DNA of 64,000 nucleotides from Altererythrobacter sp. KTW20L (GCF_023501975.1 NZ_JAMFLH010000002.1:231963-295962); one strand, 5' to 3'; shown: positions 16,983 through 27,735, counted from the stretch's first letter. Numbers and translations: made by a program. Notes: a model not told the origin generated them from the sequence alone.

Positions 16983-18046
16983 GCGGACCTCTGCCCCAGC
17001 CGATGCGCCCCCCATGCCGTGGCACCCACCAGCAGCGCGCCGACCAACTGGTGCGCCACCGCCAGCCACAGCGCCACGCCGGACATGACCGTGGCGATGC
17101 CAAGCAGGATCTGCACGCCGAATGCGGAGTGGATATAGATCGAGGCCCTGCGGTCGCCATGGCGCTTCACCGCGCGGGCCATGACGATGAGGGCGGCAAC
17201 TGCGGGCCAGGCCCACCAGCGGTGCAGCCAGTGGAGCAGGAAGGGGTCGTGGGTCAGCGTGTAGAGGAAGCCGCGATCCCACCCGAATTGCGGCAGGAAC
17301 TGTCCGCTCATCAGGGGCCAGCTATCGGAAGCATGCCCCGCGTTAAGGCCCGCGACCCAGGCGCCCAGCAGCAATTGCACGAACAGAATGACCATGGTGA
17401 CGATGGACAGGCGGGTCAGCCGGGCAGGGCGCGCGGCTGGATTGGCATGGAGCACCAGCAGGTCACGCGCGGTCCATAGCAGGCCACCGAGCGTGACCAG
17501 CGCTGTCAACAGGTGGATCGACAGCCAGAAGTGCGACACGTCGGTCACTTCGGTCGACAGGCCCGAGCGGACCATGAACCAGCCGAAGGCGCCCTGCAGC
17601 CCGCCCAGCGCGAGCAGAGCCACGAGGCGTGGCTTGTAACCGGTGGGGATCGCTCCCTTGACCCAGAACCAGGCGAGCGGCACGGCAAAGGCCAGGCCGA
17701 TGATCCGTCCGATCAGCCGGTGGAACCACTCCCAGAAATAGATGAACTTGTAATCTTCCAGCGTCATGCCCTGGGGCCCTGCAACCTGCTGGAATTCGCC
17801 GATCTGCTGGTAGGCTTCGAACTCGGCCAGCCATTGCTCCTCGCTCATCGGCGGCAAGGTGCCGGTAACGGGCTTCCATTCGGTGATCGACAGGCCCGAT
17901 TCGGTCAGCCGGGTGATCCCGCCGACAGCCACGATCAGTGTCACGAGGGCCGCCACCACGAACAACCATCGGGCCAGCGCCAGTGGACGCCATTCTGGAT
18001 GGAAGGACTGGCTGCCGGGGGAAGGAAGTGTTGCCATTCGCGCCAT
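16979..18046 (-). CDS. ctaA: Heme A synthase (COX15/CtaA)
   Basis: This inner membrane enzyme of about 355 residues oxidises the C8 methyl of heme O to the formyl group of heme A for cytochrome aa3 oxidase. Features of the type-2 (proteobacterial/mitochondrial) COX15 family are visible: TRLTESGLSITEWKPVTGTLPP after helix 1, FIYFWEWFHRLIGRIIG with a heme-ligand histidine, FWLSIHLLTA, LNAGHASDSWPLM and LLHWLHRWWAW. About eight transmembrane helices are expected. I prefer the ATG at 18046 or 18037 over the ATG at 18133, which lies in the divergent promoter region. Confidence 0.92.
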   Translation of the reverse strand: MARMATLPSPGSQSFHPEWRPLALARWLFVVAALVTLIVAVGGITRLTESGLSITEWKPVTGTLPPMSEEQWLAEFEAYQQIGEFQQVAGPQGMTLEDYKFIYFWEWFHRLIGRIIGLAFAVPLAWFWVKGAIPTGYKPRLVALLALGGLQGAFGWFMVRSGLSTEVTDVSHFWLSIHLLTALVTLGGLLWTARDLLVLHANPAARPARLTRLSIVTMVILFVQLLLGAWVAGLNAGHASDSWPLMSGQFLPQFGWDRGFLYTLTHDPFLLHWLHRWWAWPAVAALIVMARAVKRHGDRRASIYIHSAFGVQILLGIATVMSGVALWLAVAHQLVGALLVGATAWGAHRLGQRSA

Positions 18047-18141
18047 CTGGGCCTGTCGCGGGTGAATCGCAAGGCGGCTTTTGGGCCAGTTTCCCAGCAA
18101 AAGTCTTGCGCCATGATATAGCGTTACATACATGGACCTGC

Positions 18142-18522
18142 ATGAGCACGATCATTCCCCGGATTCGCGAAGGGCTGAAAGGCCGGATGGATCGCCTTGG
18201 CGTGCTGCTGTCATGCCTGTGCCTGCTCCATTGCGTCGTGGGGCTGATCCTGGTCGCCGGCATGGGCGCAGGCGCGTCCTTCCTGCTTGATCCGGCGATC
18301 CACAAGTATGGACTGCTGCTGGCGACCATTGTTGCCGGGGCGGCCATCGGCCTCGGCGCGATCCGCCATCGCCGGGCGGCACCGTTCGTGGTGGCGATGA
18401 CCGGGCTGTCGTTCATGGGCGGGGCGCTGGCCGTGGGTCATGGCTATGAAGAGGCCGTGCTGACCGTGATCGGGGTGGTCCTGGTGGCAGCGGGCCATGT
18501 CCTGAACTTGCGTAAAGCCTGA
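18142..18522 (+). CDS. MerC-like membrane protein
   Basis: This 126-residue protein has four hydrophobic segments and a CLCLLHC motif (C25, C27, H30, C31) at the start of the first helix, typical of MerC-domain proteins. MerC proper transports mercuric ion, but isolated chromosomal homologues like this are often linked to metal homeostasis rather than mercury resistance. No other mer gene is nearby. It is divergent from ctaA with about 95 bases between the starts. Confidence 0.8.
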   Translation: MSTIIPRIREGLKGRMDRLGVLLSCLCLLHCVVGLILVAGMGAGASFLLDPAIHKYGLLLATIVAGAAIGLGAIRHRRAAPFVVAMTGLSFMGGALAVGHGYEEAVLTVIGVVLVAAGHVLNLRKA

Positions 18523-18544
18523 TCCGCGCTATCTCGGACGCATC

Positions 18545-18766
18545 ATGAGCGCGTCCATCTCCATCTCCAAGACTATCACCGTCAACGGCGAGCCACGCCG
18601 CACCGCTGCTGCCACCATTGCGGATTTCGTCCGCGAACTGGGGTTGAAGGTGCCCAAGGTGGCCGTTGAGCACAATGGCACGATCGCCCCGCGCTCCTCG
18701 CTGGAGCAGGTCCCGCTGGGCGATGGCGACGTGCTGGAAATCGTCCATTTCGTCGGCGGGGGATGA
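18545..18766 (+). CDS. thiS: Sulfur carrier protein ThiS
   Basis: This 73-residue ubiquitin-like sulfur carrier ends in VHFVGGG, carrying the Gly-Gly that is adenylated and thiocarboxylated for thiazole synthesis in thiamine biosynthesis. The beta-grasp pattern (ITVNGEPRRT ... LEQVPLGDGDVLEIV) is clear. thiG follows directly, as expected for partners in one complex. Confidence 0.93.
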   Translation: MSASISISKTITVNGEPRRTAAATIADFVRELGLKVPKVAVEHNGTIAPRSSLEQVPLGDGDVLEIVHFVGGG

Positions 18767-18808
18767 TCCGCCTTGTCCTCGGGCGATCCGAAAGATACCG
18801 CCAACAGC

Positions 18809-19606
18809 ATGACTGATACAGCCAACCCTGACACCCGGCCCGATACCTGGACCGTCGCCGGCCGCACCTTCACCTCGCGCCTGATCGTGGGGACCGGCAA
18901 GTACAAGGACTTCGCCCAGAACGCCGCTGCGGTCGAGGCAAGTGGAGCCGAGATCGTCACCGTGGCCGTGCGCCGGGTGAACATTTCCGATCCCACGCAG
19001 CCCGTGCTGATGGACTATATCGACCCGAAGAAGATCACCTACCTGCCCAACACCGCCGGCTGCTTCACTGCCGACGATGCGATCCGCACCCTGCGGCTGG
19101 CGCGCGAGGCGGGCGGCTGGGACCTGGTCAAGCTGGAAGTGCTGGGCGAGGCGCGCACGCTCTATCCCGACATGCGCGAAACGCTGAAGGCCTGCGAAGT
19201 GCTGGCCAATGAAGGCTTCGCGCCGATGGTCTATTGCGTGGACGATCCGATCGCCGCGAAGCAGCTGGAAGACTGCGGCGCCGTGGCGGTCATGCCGCTG
19301 GGCGCGCCGATCGGCAGCGGCCTCGGCATCCAGAACCGCGTCACCATCCGCCTGATCGTGGAAGGCGCGAAAGTTCCGGTGCTGGTCGATGCCGGCGTCG
19401 GCACCGCCAGCGAGGCCGCCGTGGCGATGGAACTGGGTTGCGACGGCGTGCTGATGAACACCGCCATTGCCGAGGCGAAGGATCCCGTCCGCATGGCCCG
19501 CGCCATGAAGCACGGTGTCATCGCCGGGCGTGAGGCCTATCTGGCGGGCCGCATGATGACCCGCAAATATGCCGATCCCAGCAGCCCGCTCGCCGGTTTG
19601 ATCTGA
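18809..19606 (+). CDS. thiG: Thiazole synthase ThiG
   Basis: This TIM-barrel enzyme forms the thiamine thiazole phosphate from deoxyxylulose phosphate, dehydroglycine and ThiS thiocarboxylate. Family blocks include [35 protein letters not shown] (with the Schiff-base lysine expected here), [13 protein letters not shown] and [26 protein letters not shown]. The ATG at 18809 gives a normal N-terminus; a TTG at 18773 would add 12 residues. It is co-oriented with thiS, 42 bases away. Other thi genes are not in the window. Confidence 0.94.
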   Translation: MTDTANPDTRPDTWTVAGRTFTSRLIVGTGKYKDFAQNAAAVEASGAEIVTVAVRRVNISDPTQPVLMDYIDPKKITYLPNTAGCFTADDAIRTLRLAREAGGWDLVKLEVLGEARTLYPDMRETLKACEVLANEGFAPMVYCVDDPIAAKQLEDCGAVAVMPLGAPIGSGLGIQNRVTIRLIVEGAKVPVLVDAGVGTASEAAVAMELGCDGVLMNTAIAEAKDPVRMARAMKHGVIAGREAYLAGRMMTRKYADPSSPLAGLI

Positions 19607-19702
19607 GGCCAGAAAGTTAAGCCTGCGTCGATCCGGCGGGGCTGTTCAACCTTTCCTTAACCATGATGGCCGATGTTCCTGCTGTAACCGCAGGAGGCCG
19701 CC

Positions 19703-20233
19703 ATGGCACGATCGCAGACAACCAGTTGCCCCAGCATTTGCGAAATGCGCGAATTCGCCAGCTTTTCAGCCAGCGAGCAGCGTTTCATCACCCGCAGCCT
19801 GGACGTCTTCATGGCGCGCGGCGATGCCTTCAAGGATTGGGCGCAGGAGAGCGGCGGCAGCTCGGCCATTCGCGGGCAATATCTTGCCTATCGCCAGCTT
19901 CGCAGCCTGGCCGCTTGCATTCCTTCAACCACTGCGTTCGACGGGGTGACAGATTTCATCGGACTGCTGGTGCGGATTTCCGCGCAGGACCTGGCACAGG
20001 AGCAGCTGGAAAGCTTTTCGGCCTACCGCTTCCTCTACGAACGCATGCTGGGCGCCGCTTCGCGCCCGTTCCTGCCGGCGGGTTTCGTCGGCGCGGCAGC
20101 CCTGCCGCAGATCAGGCCCGAACACCGCCGCGTGCTGCTCCAGTCGCTGAGCGAAGCTGCCGCCACCGCCCCCGCCTGGAGCCCGCGTGAACCCGCCTTC
20201 TTCCCTGAACGGATCGAGGACGAGGTCGGCTGA
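19703..20233 (+). CDS. Conserved hypothetical protein
   Basis: This 176-residue, mainly helical soluble protein has no family I can name. It starts after a good Shine-Dalgarno (AGGAGG, 5-6 bases before ATG at 19703). Visible features are a Cys pair near the N-terminus (SCPSICEMREFASF) and a Pro-rich C-terminus. It is convergent with the hypothetical gene at 20240, with only 6 bases between stops. The coding call rests on RBS, codon pattern and spacing. Confidence 0.6.
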   Translation: MARSQTTSCPSICEMREFASFSASEQRFITRSLDVFMARGDAFKDWAQESGGSSAIRGQYLAYRQLRSLAACIPSTTAFDGVTDFIGLLVRISAQDLAQEQLESFSAYRFLYERMLGAASRPFLPAGFVGAAALPQIRPEHRRVLLQSLSEAAATAPAWSPREPAFFPERIEDEVG

Positions 20234-20239
20234 ACTGTT

Positions 20240-20767
20240 TTAGGGAGCCAGAACGGGTAGCAGGACCATCTCGTAAAAGGTCCACCGCTCGTCCCGGTCC
20301 TGCGGCGGGGTTTTCTGGCTGATTTGCAGGTGTCCCAGGTCGGGGTCGCGGGCAAACGGCGTGGCGAAATAGAACTCATCGCTGCCGGGTGAAACACGCA
20401 CCATTTCGCCTGCCACTGGATCGGGACCAAAATTCACATCCCAGTGCATCGCGGTGCCGGGGGCTGGCGTGTGCAACCGGCACTCGACGTAGAATGCCCG
20501 CCAGTGGGGTGCCACCATGCTCATGATAAGGGCGCCTTTTGCGCTGAATAGGGTGATCGAGCTGCGTGCCTGGGTTTCCGGCACGGAAATCTCGCTGACC
20601 GAGCGCAGAGTCGACCCCCATTGCAGGGGACTGTCCGAACCGAGCGACCGTGCGTTGACGACAAGCGGCTGCATAGCCGGATCGATGCGGTATCCCCCCT
20701 GCCCTGTAATCATGGCGGGCAATCGCGCGGCTGCGCGCTGGATCAGATCCGGCCTGTCGGAAGTCAT
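20240..20767 (-). CDS. Hypothetical protein
   Basis: This 175-residue soluble protein is beta-rich in appearance (SSITLFSAKGALIMSMVAPHWRAFYVECRLH), with no signal peptide or membrane helix and no recognised domain. It lies 9 bases downstream of the acyl-CoA ligase gene on the same strand, so it is probably cotranscribed with it. A role in lipid metabolism is only a context guess. Confidence 0.55.
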   Translation of the reverse strand: MTSDRPDLIQRAAARLPAMITGQGGYRIDPAMQPLVVNARSLGSDSPLQWGSTLRSVSEISVPETQARSSITLFSAKGALIMSMVAPHWRAFYVECRLHTPAPGTAMHWDVNFGPDPVAGEMVRVSPGSDEFYFATPFARDPDLGHLQISQKTPPQDRDERWTFYEMVLLPVLAP

Positions 20768-20776
20768 GCAATTCCC

Positions 20777-22585
20777 TCAATAAAGCGCGTCGATCCTGTC
20801 CTGGTAGGCGGCGCGGATCGGGTTGCGGCGGATTTTCATTGTCGGGGTCATCTGGCCGTTGTCCACGCTGAAGGGTTCGTCCGCCACGGTGAACTTGCGG
20901 ATCTTCTCGATCACCGACAATTCCTGGTTGGTGCGGTCCACCGCTGCCTTGAGGGCACGGATGAAGGCCGGGTTGTCCTTCAGCGCGGCCATGTCGCCAT
21001 CGGCCCCGTTATCCTTGGCCCACTGTTTGGCCCATTCGGGATCGGGCACCAGCAGGGCCACCATATGCGGGCGCTTGTCACCGCTGACCATGGCCTGCGC
21101 GACTTCGGGCTGCAGGGTCAGCATGCCTTCCAGTTTCTGCGGGGCGATGTTGTCGCCCTTGTCGTTGACGATGATATCCTTCTTGCGGTCGGTGATGACG
21201 ATCCGCCCGCCTTCGTCGAGGTGGCCGATGTCGCCGGTTTGCAGCCAGTCGCCGCCCAGTTCCGCAGGCATGGCCGCGGCCGTCGCCTCGGGGTTGTTCC
21301 AGTAACCCTTCATCACCAGTTCGCCGCGAACGAGGATTTCTCCGTCAGCGGCGATCTTCACCTCGACCCCGCGCAGGGGTGGGCCGACGGTGTGCAGGCG
21401 GATACCGGCGCTGGGGAAATTGCAGCAGGCAACCGGGGCGGTCTCGGTCTGGCCATAGCCTTGCAGCATGACGAGGCCCATGGCCTGGAAGAACCCGCCG
21501 ACATCGGGATTGAGCGGCGCTCCGCCAGATACCAGCGCCTTGACCCGCCCGCCGAACCGCGCCTTGACCTTGGGGCGCAGGGTGAGGTTGAGCAGCAGGC
21601 TCACGGGCAGGTCTTTCAGCGAAGTCTTGCCCGATATCTGCCGCTCGCCCAGGTGGATTGCGCGTTCGAGCAGGAAGCTGGCCGCGCCGCCCTGCTTTTC
21701 GACCGCCTTGATGGTCTTCTCGCGCATGATCTCGAACAGGCGGGGGACCACGATCATGAAAGTCGGCTGGGCCTCTTCCAGATTGCTCGACAGCTTGTCG
21801 AGCCCCTCGGCAAACCAGATATCGGCGCCAAGGCCGATGGGAAGGTAGAGCCCGGCAGTATGTTCCAGCGCATGACTCAGCGGCAGGAATGACAGGAACC
21901 GCTCGTCCGCCCAGTCGAAATCGGTCGCCAGCACGTCGCCCGCCGCCAGCACATTATGCAGGATCGCCCCGTGGTGCAGCATCACGCCGCGCGGGGATCC
22001 GCTCGTGCCGCTGGTGTAGATGATGCAGGCGATGGTATCGCGCGTGACCGTGGCCATCCGCGCTTCCACTGCCGCGCGGGCCGCGACAGGATCGCCTTCC
22101 AGCATCTGCGGCCAGTGATGGATTTCGAAGCCGCCACTTTGCGACGAGTGGATCTGTTCGATGGCGATAAGGTGCTCGGCATGGCCCGCCCGCAGCATGG
22201 CGGCGAGCAGGGGGCGGGCAAGCTTGTCGGTCGAGACGATGACTGCTTTTGCCCCGCTGTCCGACAGGATGTGGCAGTGATCGCCTTCAGTGTTGGTGGT
22301 ATAGGCCGGCGTGGTGATGCAGCCCGCCGCCATGATGGCGAGGTCCGCGATGCACCACTCGGGCCGGTTTTCTGACACCAGCATCACCCGGTCGCCCGGC
22401 TTCAGGCCCAGCGCCACGAGGCGCTCGGCCAAAAGGCAGACCTGTCGCGCCGCCTCGGCATAGGAAATCGGTATCCATTTCCCGTCGATCCGGGCGGTAA
22501 GGAACGGCATGTCGCTGCGTTCGTCGGCGCGCTGCAGGAACAGGCCTACCAGGCTCTGCGCATTCTCGATGTCTTGTAGCTGCAC
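20777..22585 (-). CDS. Long-chain acyl-CoA synthetase (AMP-forming)
   Basis: This 602-residue ANL-superfamily ligase of the FAA1 type activates fatty acids to acyl-CoA via an acyl-adenylate. Motifs include the P-loop CIIYTSGTSGSPRGVMLHH (A3), the A5 region GYGQTETAPV, WLQTGDIGHLDEGGRIVITDRKKDIIV (A7-A8 hinge) and a C-terminal catalytic lysine in TPTMKIRRN. There is no signal peptide, so it is cytoplasmic or peripherally membrane-bound. Length and motif order are normal and no defect is seen. Confidence 0.92.
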   Translation of the reverse strand: MQLQDIENAQSLVGLFLQRADERSDMPFLTARIDGKWIPISYAEAARQVCLLAERLVALGLKPGDRVMLVSENRPEWCIADLAIMAAGCITTPAYTTNTEGDHCHILSDSGAKAVIVSTDKLARPLLAAMLRAGHAEHLIAIEQIHSSQSGGFEIHHWPQMLEGDPVAARAAVEARMATVTRDTIACIIYTSGTSGSPRGVMLHHGAILHNVLAAGDVLATDFDWADERFLSFLPLSHALEHTAGLYLPIGLGADIWFAEGLDKLSSNLEEAQPTFMIVVPRLFEIMREKTIKAVEKQGGAASFLLERAIHLGERQISGKTSLKDLPVSLLLNLTLRPKVKARFGGRVKALVSGGAPLNPDVGGFFQAMGLVMLQGYGQTETAPVACCNFPSAGIRLHTVGPPLRGVEVKIAADGEILVRGELVMKGYWNNPEATAAAMPAELGGDWLQTGDIGHLDEGGRIVITDRKKDIIVNDKGDNIAPQKLEGMLTLQPEVAQAMVSGDKRPHMVALLVPDPEWAKQWAKDNGADGDMAALKDNPAFIRALKAAVDRTNQELSVIEKIRKFTVADEPFSVDNGQMTPTMKIRRNPIRAAYQDRIDALY

Positions 22586-22693
22586 TGGCTTCCCACTCCC
22601 CGCCTGCCGCCGGGTATTCCCGTTCGGACCTACTGTCTCATGAGAGAGTGACTAGGGGCAGACGTCGTCGCGGGCAAGATCAGGCCGGCAAGA

Positions 22694-24415
22694 TCAGGGT
22701 TGAACGGCCACGCCTTCGCTGCGGGGATCGGCAGCGCCGGTCCAGCGCCCGCCGACCAGTTGCGCCGCATTGGCCTTGAACGGCAGGCGCCGTGCCTGGA
22801 TCGTGTGGCCCAGCGCTTCGAGCTCGGCCCGCATCGCCAACAGGGGCGAGTCTTCCTCAACCGTGATGGCATCACCGGGGGAATAGAGGCCGGGCAGGCC
22901 GATCGCCTCCTCCACCGGCAGGCCCCAGTCGATCACCCCGATCAGTGCTTTGGCCACCTGTACCGGTATCGTCCCGCCACCCGCCGCGCCCACGGCCAGC
23001 ACCAGCGAGCCATCGGGCGCATAGACCAGCGTGGGTGCCATCGAACTGCGCGGTCGCTTGCCACCTTCGACCCGGTTGGCCACCGGCACGCCATCGCGCT
23101 CGGGCACGAAGCTGAAATCGGTCAGCTCGTTGTTGAGGTAGAACCCGCCGTACATGTGGCCCGAGCCGAACCCGCCTTCGATGGTCGAGGTATAGGATAC
23201 TGCCGTGCCCCACTGGTCCACCGTCACGAAATGGCTGGTCCCGTTCTCGGTCGGTTCGCTACCCTCGGCCAGAGTCAGTGCCGCGCCCGGCGGCGTTCCT
23301 GCTTCGGCCGAAGCCATGCGCGTGGTGGCCGAGATCAGCGCGCCGCGCTGCGCCAGATAGGCCTCGTCCATCAGTCCCGTCATCGGCACGGCGAGGAAAT
23401 CGCTGTCGGCCAGGTACAGTTCGCGGTCGGCATAGGCGAGCCGCTGGCTTTCGGCGAACAGGTGCCAGCTGATGGGCGATTGCGGGCCGAGTGCGGCAAG
23501 GTCGAACCGTTCGAGCTGCTTGAGCACGGCATAGACTGTCGTCGCGCCCGAACTTGGCGGGCCCATGCCGCAAATGCGATATTCGCGGTAGGAACCGCAG
23601 GGGCTGTCACGCCAGGTGGCGGAATAGGTGGCGAAGTCCTGCGCCGTCATGCGGTCGGTTCCGGGCGTAGCTTCGGCGATCACGCCAACCATCTGCTCCG
23701 CCATCGGGCCGTGGTAGAACGCACCCGGTCCGGCCTCGGCCAGGGCTTCCAGCGTGTCGGCGAGCGCCGGGTTGCGCACCACGGTGCCTGCCGCCAGCGG
23801 CTCGCCCTCGGCATCATAGAACAGGGTGCGGCCTTCCGCCGTCAGTCCGGCGCGGTTGGGTGAGGATTGCAGGAAGTCGCGGAACCGCGGGGTGATTTCC
23901 CACCCGTCGCGGGCCAAGGCGATGGCCGGGGCGAACAGGTTTGCCCAGTTAAGGGTACCATATTTGTCGTGCGCTTCGGCGGCCAACGCGATGTTGCCCG
24001 GCACGCCGATCGACAGCCCGGTCACCACGGCCTGCCCGAATGGGCGCGGCGATCCGCTCTCATCGAGGAACCAGGCGGGCGTGGCGGCGGCAGGGGCGGT
24101 TTCGCGCCCGTCGAGCGTCACGACTTCGCCTGTGGACGTGCCGCGCAGGTAGAAGCCTCCGCCGCCGATGCCTGAACTTTGCGGTTCCACCACGGTTAGC
24201 GCCAGCATCACGGCAATGGCTGCATCGGTCGAAGTGCCGCCCTGCCGCAATATCGCCGCGCCCGCTTCGGCGGCGCGCGGATCGGCAGCGCTCACCACTC
24301 CCGACGAAGGCGCTGCCATGGGTGATGCAGTGATCGGCGATGGGGCAACGGTGGAGCAGGCGGCCAGCACCACGGGGGCGAGCAGCAGGGCAAAACGACG
24401 GAAAAAATTGTGCAT
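22694..24415 (-). CDS. ggt: Gamma-glutamyltransferase, probable lipoprotein
   Basis: This protein of about 573 residues is an Ntn-hydrolase that self-cleaves into two subunits and transfers or hydrolyses the gamma-glutamyl group of glutathione in the periplasm. The signal ends in a lipobox (LAPVVLAACS), so it may be lipid-anchored. The catalytic Thr is expected in NGTSHFVTVD; the substrate-binding region GGGGFYLRG is near the N-terminus. The start at 24415 is set by the signal peptide. It lies 10 bases after pyrD on the same strand. Confidence 0.9.
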   Translation of the reverse strand: MHNFFRRFALLLAPVVLAACSTVAPSPITASPMAAPSSGVVSAADPRAAEAGAAILRQGGTSTDAAIAVMLALTVVEPQSSGIGGGGFYLRGTSTGEVVTLDGRETAPAAATPAWFLDESGSPRPFGQAVVTGLSIGVPGNIALAAEAHDKYGTLNWANLFAPAIALARDGWEITPRFRDFLQSSPNRAGLTAEGRTLFYDAEGEPLAAGTVVRNPALADTLEALAEAGPGAFYHGPMAEQMVGVIAEATPGTDRMTAQDFATYSATWRDSPCGSYREYRICGMGPPSSGATTVYAVLKQLERFDLAALGPQSPISWHLFAESQRLAYADRELYLADSDFLAVPMTGLMDEAYLAQRGALISATTRMASAEAGTPPGAALTLAEGSEPTENGTSHFVTVDQWGTAVSYTSTIEGGFGSGHMYGGFYLNNELTDFSFVPERDGVPVANRVEGGKRPRSSMAPTLVYAPDGSLVLAVGAAGGGTIPVQVAKALIGVIDWGLPVEEAIGLPGLYSPGDAITVEEDSPLLAMRAELEALGHTIQARRLPFKANAAQLVGGRWTGAADPRSEGVAVQP

Positions 24416-24425
24416 GTGCGAAAGG

Positions 24426-25454
24426 CTATTCGCTTCCGACCGCTTCGGCAATGCTGCCAAAGCCGTATTGACGTAAGCACGTTTCCAGTCCTGCGGTCAC
24501 TTCTCGGGCGATTCCGGGTCCGGCATAGACCATGGCGGAATAGAGCTGCACCAGGCTTGCCCCTGCGCGAATGCGGGCAAAGGCATCCTCTGCCGTGGCG
24601 ATCCCGCCCACGCCCACCAGCGGCATGGCCCCGCCCGTGGCCTTGCGGAAATCCCGCAGCCGGTCGAGCGCGGCGGACTTGAGCGGCTGGCCCGACAACC
24701 CGCCTGCTTCGCCCGCATGGGCCGAGTGCATCGGCGGGCGGGCGATGGTGGTGTTGGATACGACCAGCGCGCCCAGTGCCTTGTCGATGGCGATGCGGGC
24801 AATGGCATCGACATCGGCCGGTTCCAGATCGGGGGCCACTTTCAGGAACACCGGCACGGCAAGCTCGCCCCGCGCTTCCAGCACGGCATCGAGCAGGCCC
24901 ACCAGCGCGCCTTCGTCCTGCAGGGCCCGCAAGCCCGGGGTGTTGGGGCTGGAAATGTTGACCACCAGGTAATCGGCCAGCGGGGCCATCAGCCGGGTCA
25001 TGCTGACATAGTCTGCCACCCGGTCCACGCTTTCCTTGTTTGCACCAATGTTGATGCCGACGATCCCGCGTCGCTTACGCAAGGCGAGGTTCTGTGCCGC
25101 CGCCGCGCCGCCACCATTATTGAACCCCATGCGGTTGATCACCGCTTCGTCCTCCACCAGCCGGAACAGGCGCGGTTTGGGATTGCCGGGTTGGGGCAGC
25201 GGAGTGATCGAGCCGACCTCGGCAAAGCCGAAACCCAGCGCCAGCAGGGCATCGGGGACTTCCGCATCCTTGTCGAAACCTGCCGCCATGCCCAGCGGAT
25301 TGGGGAAGCGCAGCCCCGCCACCGTGGTCGCCTGCGGGCTTTCGACATGGGCCGGTGCGTCTGGCGCCCAGAGTTTGAGCGCTGCAATGGTCAGGCGGTG
25401 GGCGCGCTCGGCGTCGAGGGCAAACAGGGCCGGGCGGATCAGGCGATAGAACAT
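24426..25454 (-). CDS. pyrD: Dihydroorotate dehydrogenase (quinone), class 2
   Basis: This 342-residue FMN enzyme oxidises dihydroorotate to orotate with quinone in pyrimidine synthesis and is membrane-associated through its N-terminal helix (MFYRLIRPALFALDAERAHR). Conserved blocks are GMAAGFDKDAEVPDALLALGFG, NRMGFNNGG, GINIGANKES and VVNISSPNTPGLR with the catalytic serine of class 2, and VGVGGIATAEDA. The start at 25454 begins the family homology; longer in-frame sequence upstream is not supported. Confidence 0.93.
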   Translation of the reverse strand: MFYRLIRPALFALDAERAHRLTIAALKLWAPDAPAHVESPQATTVAGLRFPNPLGMAAGFDKDAEVPDALLALGFGFAEVGSITPLPQPGNPKPRLFRLVEDEAVINRMGFNNGGGAAAAQNLALRKRRGIVGINIGANKESVDRVADYVSMTRLMAPLADYLVVNISSPNTPGLRALQDEGALVGLLDAVLEARGELAVPVFLKVAPDLEPADVDAIARIAIDKALGALVVSNTTIARPPMHSAHAGEAGGLSGQPLKSAALDRLRDFRKATGGAMPLVGVGGIATAEDAFARIRAGASLVQLYSAMVYAGPGIAREVTAGLETCLRQYGFGSIAEAVGSE

Positions 25455-25589
25455 GGTCCGCCTATGGCAAAGGGGGGGTGCGATGTCGATTGGCCGGATG
25501 TTGATCGGCCGGGCGGCGGCAGAAAAATGCGCCGAATGAAAGGCTTGAATCGCCAGATACCGCCATTCCTGTCGTATCTTTACAATGAC

Positions 25590-25700
25590 ACGCCCGGCGA
25601 ATCTGCTAGTCAGCCTGCGCGACCCGAAGGGCTCGACGCGTTGACGCGACGGGTTCTCGACTATCAGGGCGGTCCTGTTTTGCAGGGCCGCCCTTTTTTT
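25590..25700 (+). ncRNA. Candidate small RNA upstream of the suf operon
   Basis: The 365 bases between pyrD (minus) and the suf regulator (plus) contain no convincing gene but do contain a strong plus-strand terminator with no coding sequence upstream of it. A possible -10 element (TACAAT near 25583) precedes a stretch with a hairpin potential ACCCG...CGGGT (about 25622-25655) and then the terminator. A short stable RNA of roughly 100 bases would explain this; a leader of the suf mRNA with attenuation is an alternative. This is inference from structure only. Confidence 0.3.
25666..25700 (+). terminator. Rho-independent terminator, orphan
   Basis: The outer stem AGGGCGG (25666-25672) pairs with CCGCCCT (25688-25694), and an inner CCTG/CAGG pair flanks a short T-rich loop. 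A run of seven T follows the stem. The polarity is plus, yet the nearest upstream gene is transcribed on minus. Confidence 0.8.
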
Positions 25701-25750
25701 ATCGCGCGGATTCAGCTGATTGCTAACGACTCGCAACAAGCGATGGTTCA

Positions 25751-25804
25751 TTGAAACCCGCGAATCGGCTCACTAGGTGAAATCGGAACGAATCACTCCG
25801 ATTT
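25751..25804 (+). promoter_or_regulatory. Putative suf promoter with 8+8 bp dyad operator
   Basis: A possible -35 (TTGAAA at 25751) and a weak -10 (TAGGTG at 25774) have 17 bases between them. Overlapping the expected start is a perfect inverted repeat, AAATCGGA at 25780-25787 and TCCGATTT at 25797-25804, with a 9-base spacer, ending 15 bases before the Rrf2 regulator ATG. The position fits autoregulation by that regulator. The repeat does not match the E. coli type 1 IscR box. Confidence 0.45.
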
Positions 25805-25819
25805 AACTGGTGGAGCCAA

Positions 25820-26238
25820 ATGCGCCTGTCGAGCATGGCCGATTATGCCGTTGTCACAATGTGCGCCGCCGCGCGCCATTGCGGATTTGCGCGCGTTTCG
25901 GCCAGCGATCTGGCGCAGGAAACCGGCCTCCCGCTGCCCACGGTGCAGAAGCTGGTCAGCACCCTGTCCAAGGCAGGCCTGCTGAAGGCAATGCGCGGGG
26001 CGGGCGGCGGCATCCAGCTATCGCGACCGGCAGCGGCGATTACTCTGGCCGATATCGTCGAGGCGATCGAAGGGCCGATTGCCCTTACCGCCTGTGTTGA
26101 AGACGGCCGCCACGATTGCGCTCTGGAAGCCCGGTGCGGCGTGCGCCCGCACTGGGGCGTAGTGAACAAGGCGATGCGCGGGGCGCTTGAACAGGTCCGC
26201 CTGTCCGATCTCGCCCGCCTCAAGGAAGACGTAGCAGC

Positions 26239-26242
<4 letters not shown>
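25820..26242 (+). CDS. Rrf2-family regulator of the suf operon (IscR/SufR-like)
   Basis: This 140-residue winged-helix protein of the Rrf2 family has an HTH with [23 protein letters not shown] and [22 protein letters not shown]. Three cysteines near the end (C92, C100, C106) are spaced almost as in IscR, so it probably binds a [2Fe-2S] cluster and senses Fe-S demand. It is first in the suf operon; its stop overlaps the sufB ATG. Autoregulation through the upstream dyad is likely but unproven. Confidence 0.9.

Positions 26243-27731
<1,489 letters not shown>

Positions 27732-27735
<4 letters not shown>

Noticed and set aside
18100..18140. Possible Zur/Fur-type palindrome before the MerC-like gene (GATATA-N2-GTTACATAC)
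   Set aside because: Only about five of nine positions are symmetric, too weak to call an operator.
25536..25754. 72-codon frame upstream of the suf regulator
   Set aside because: It runs straight through the Rho-independent terminator (giving Phe-Phe from the T tract) and lacks an RBS; a small RNA or leader is more likely.
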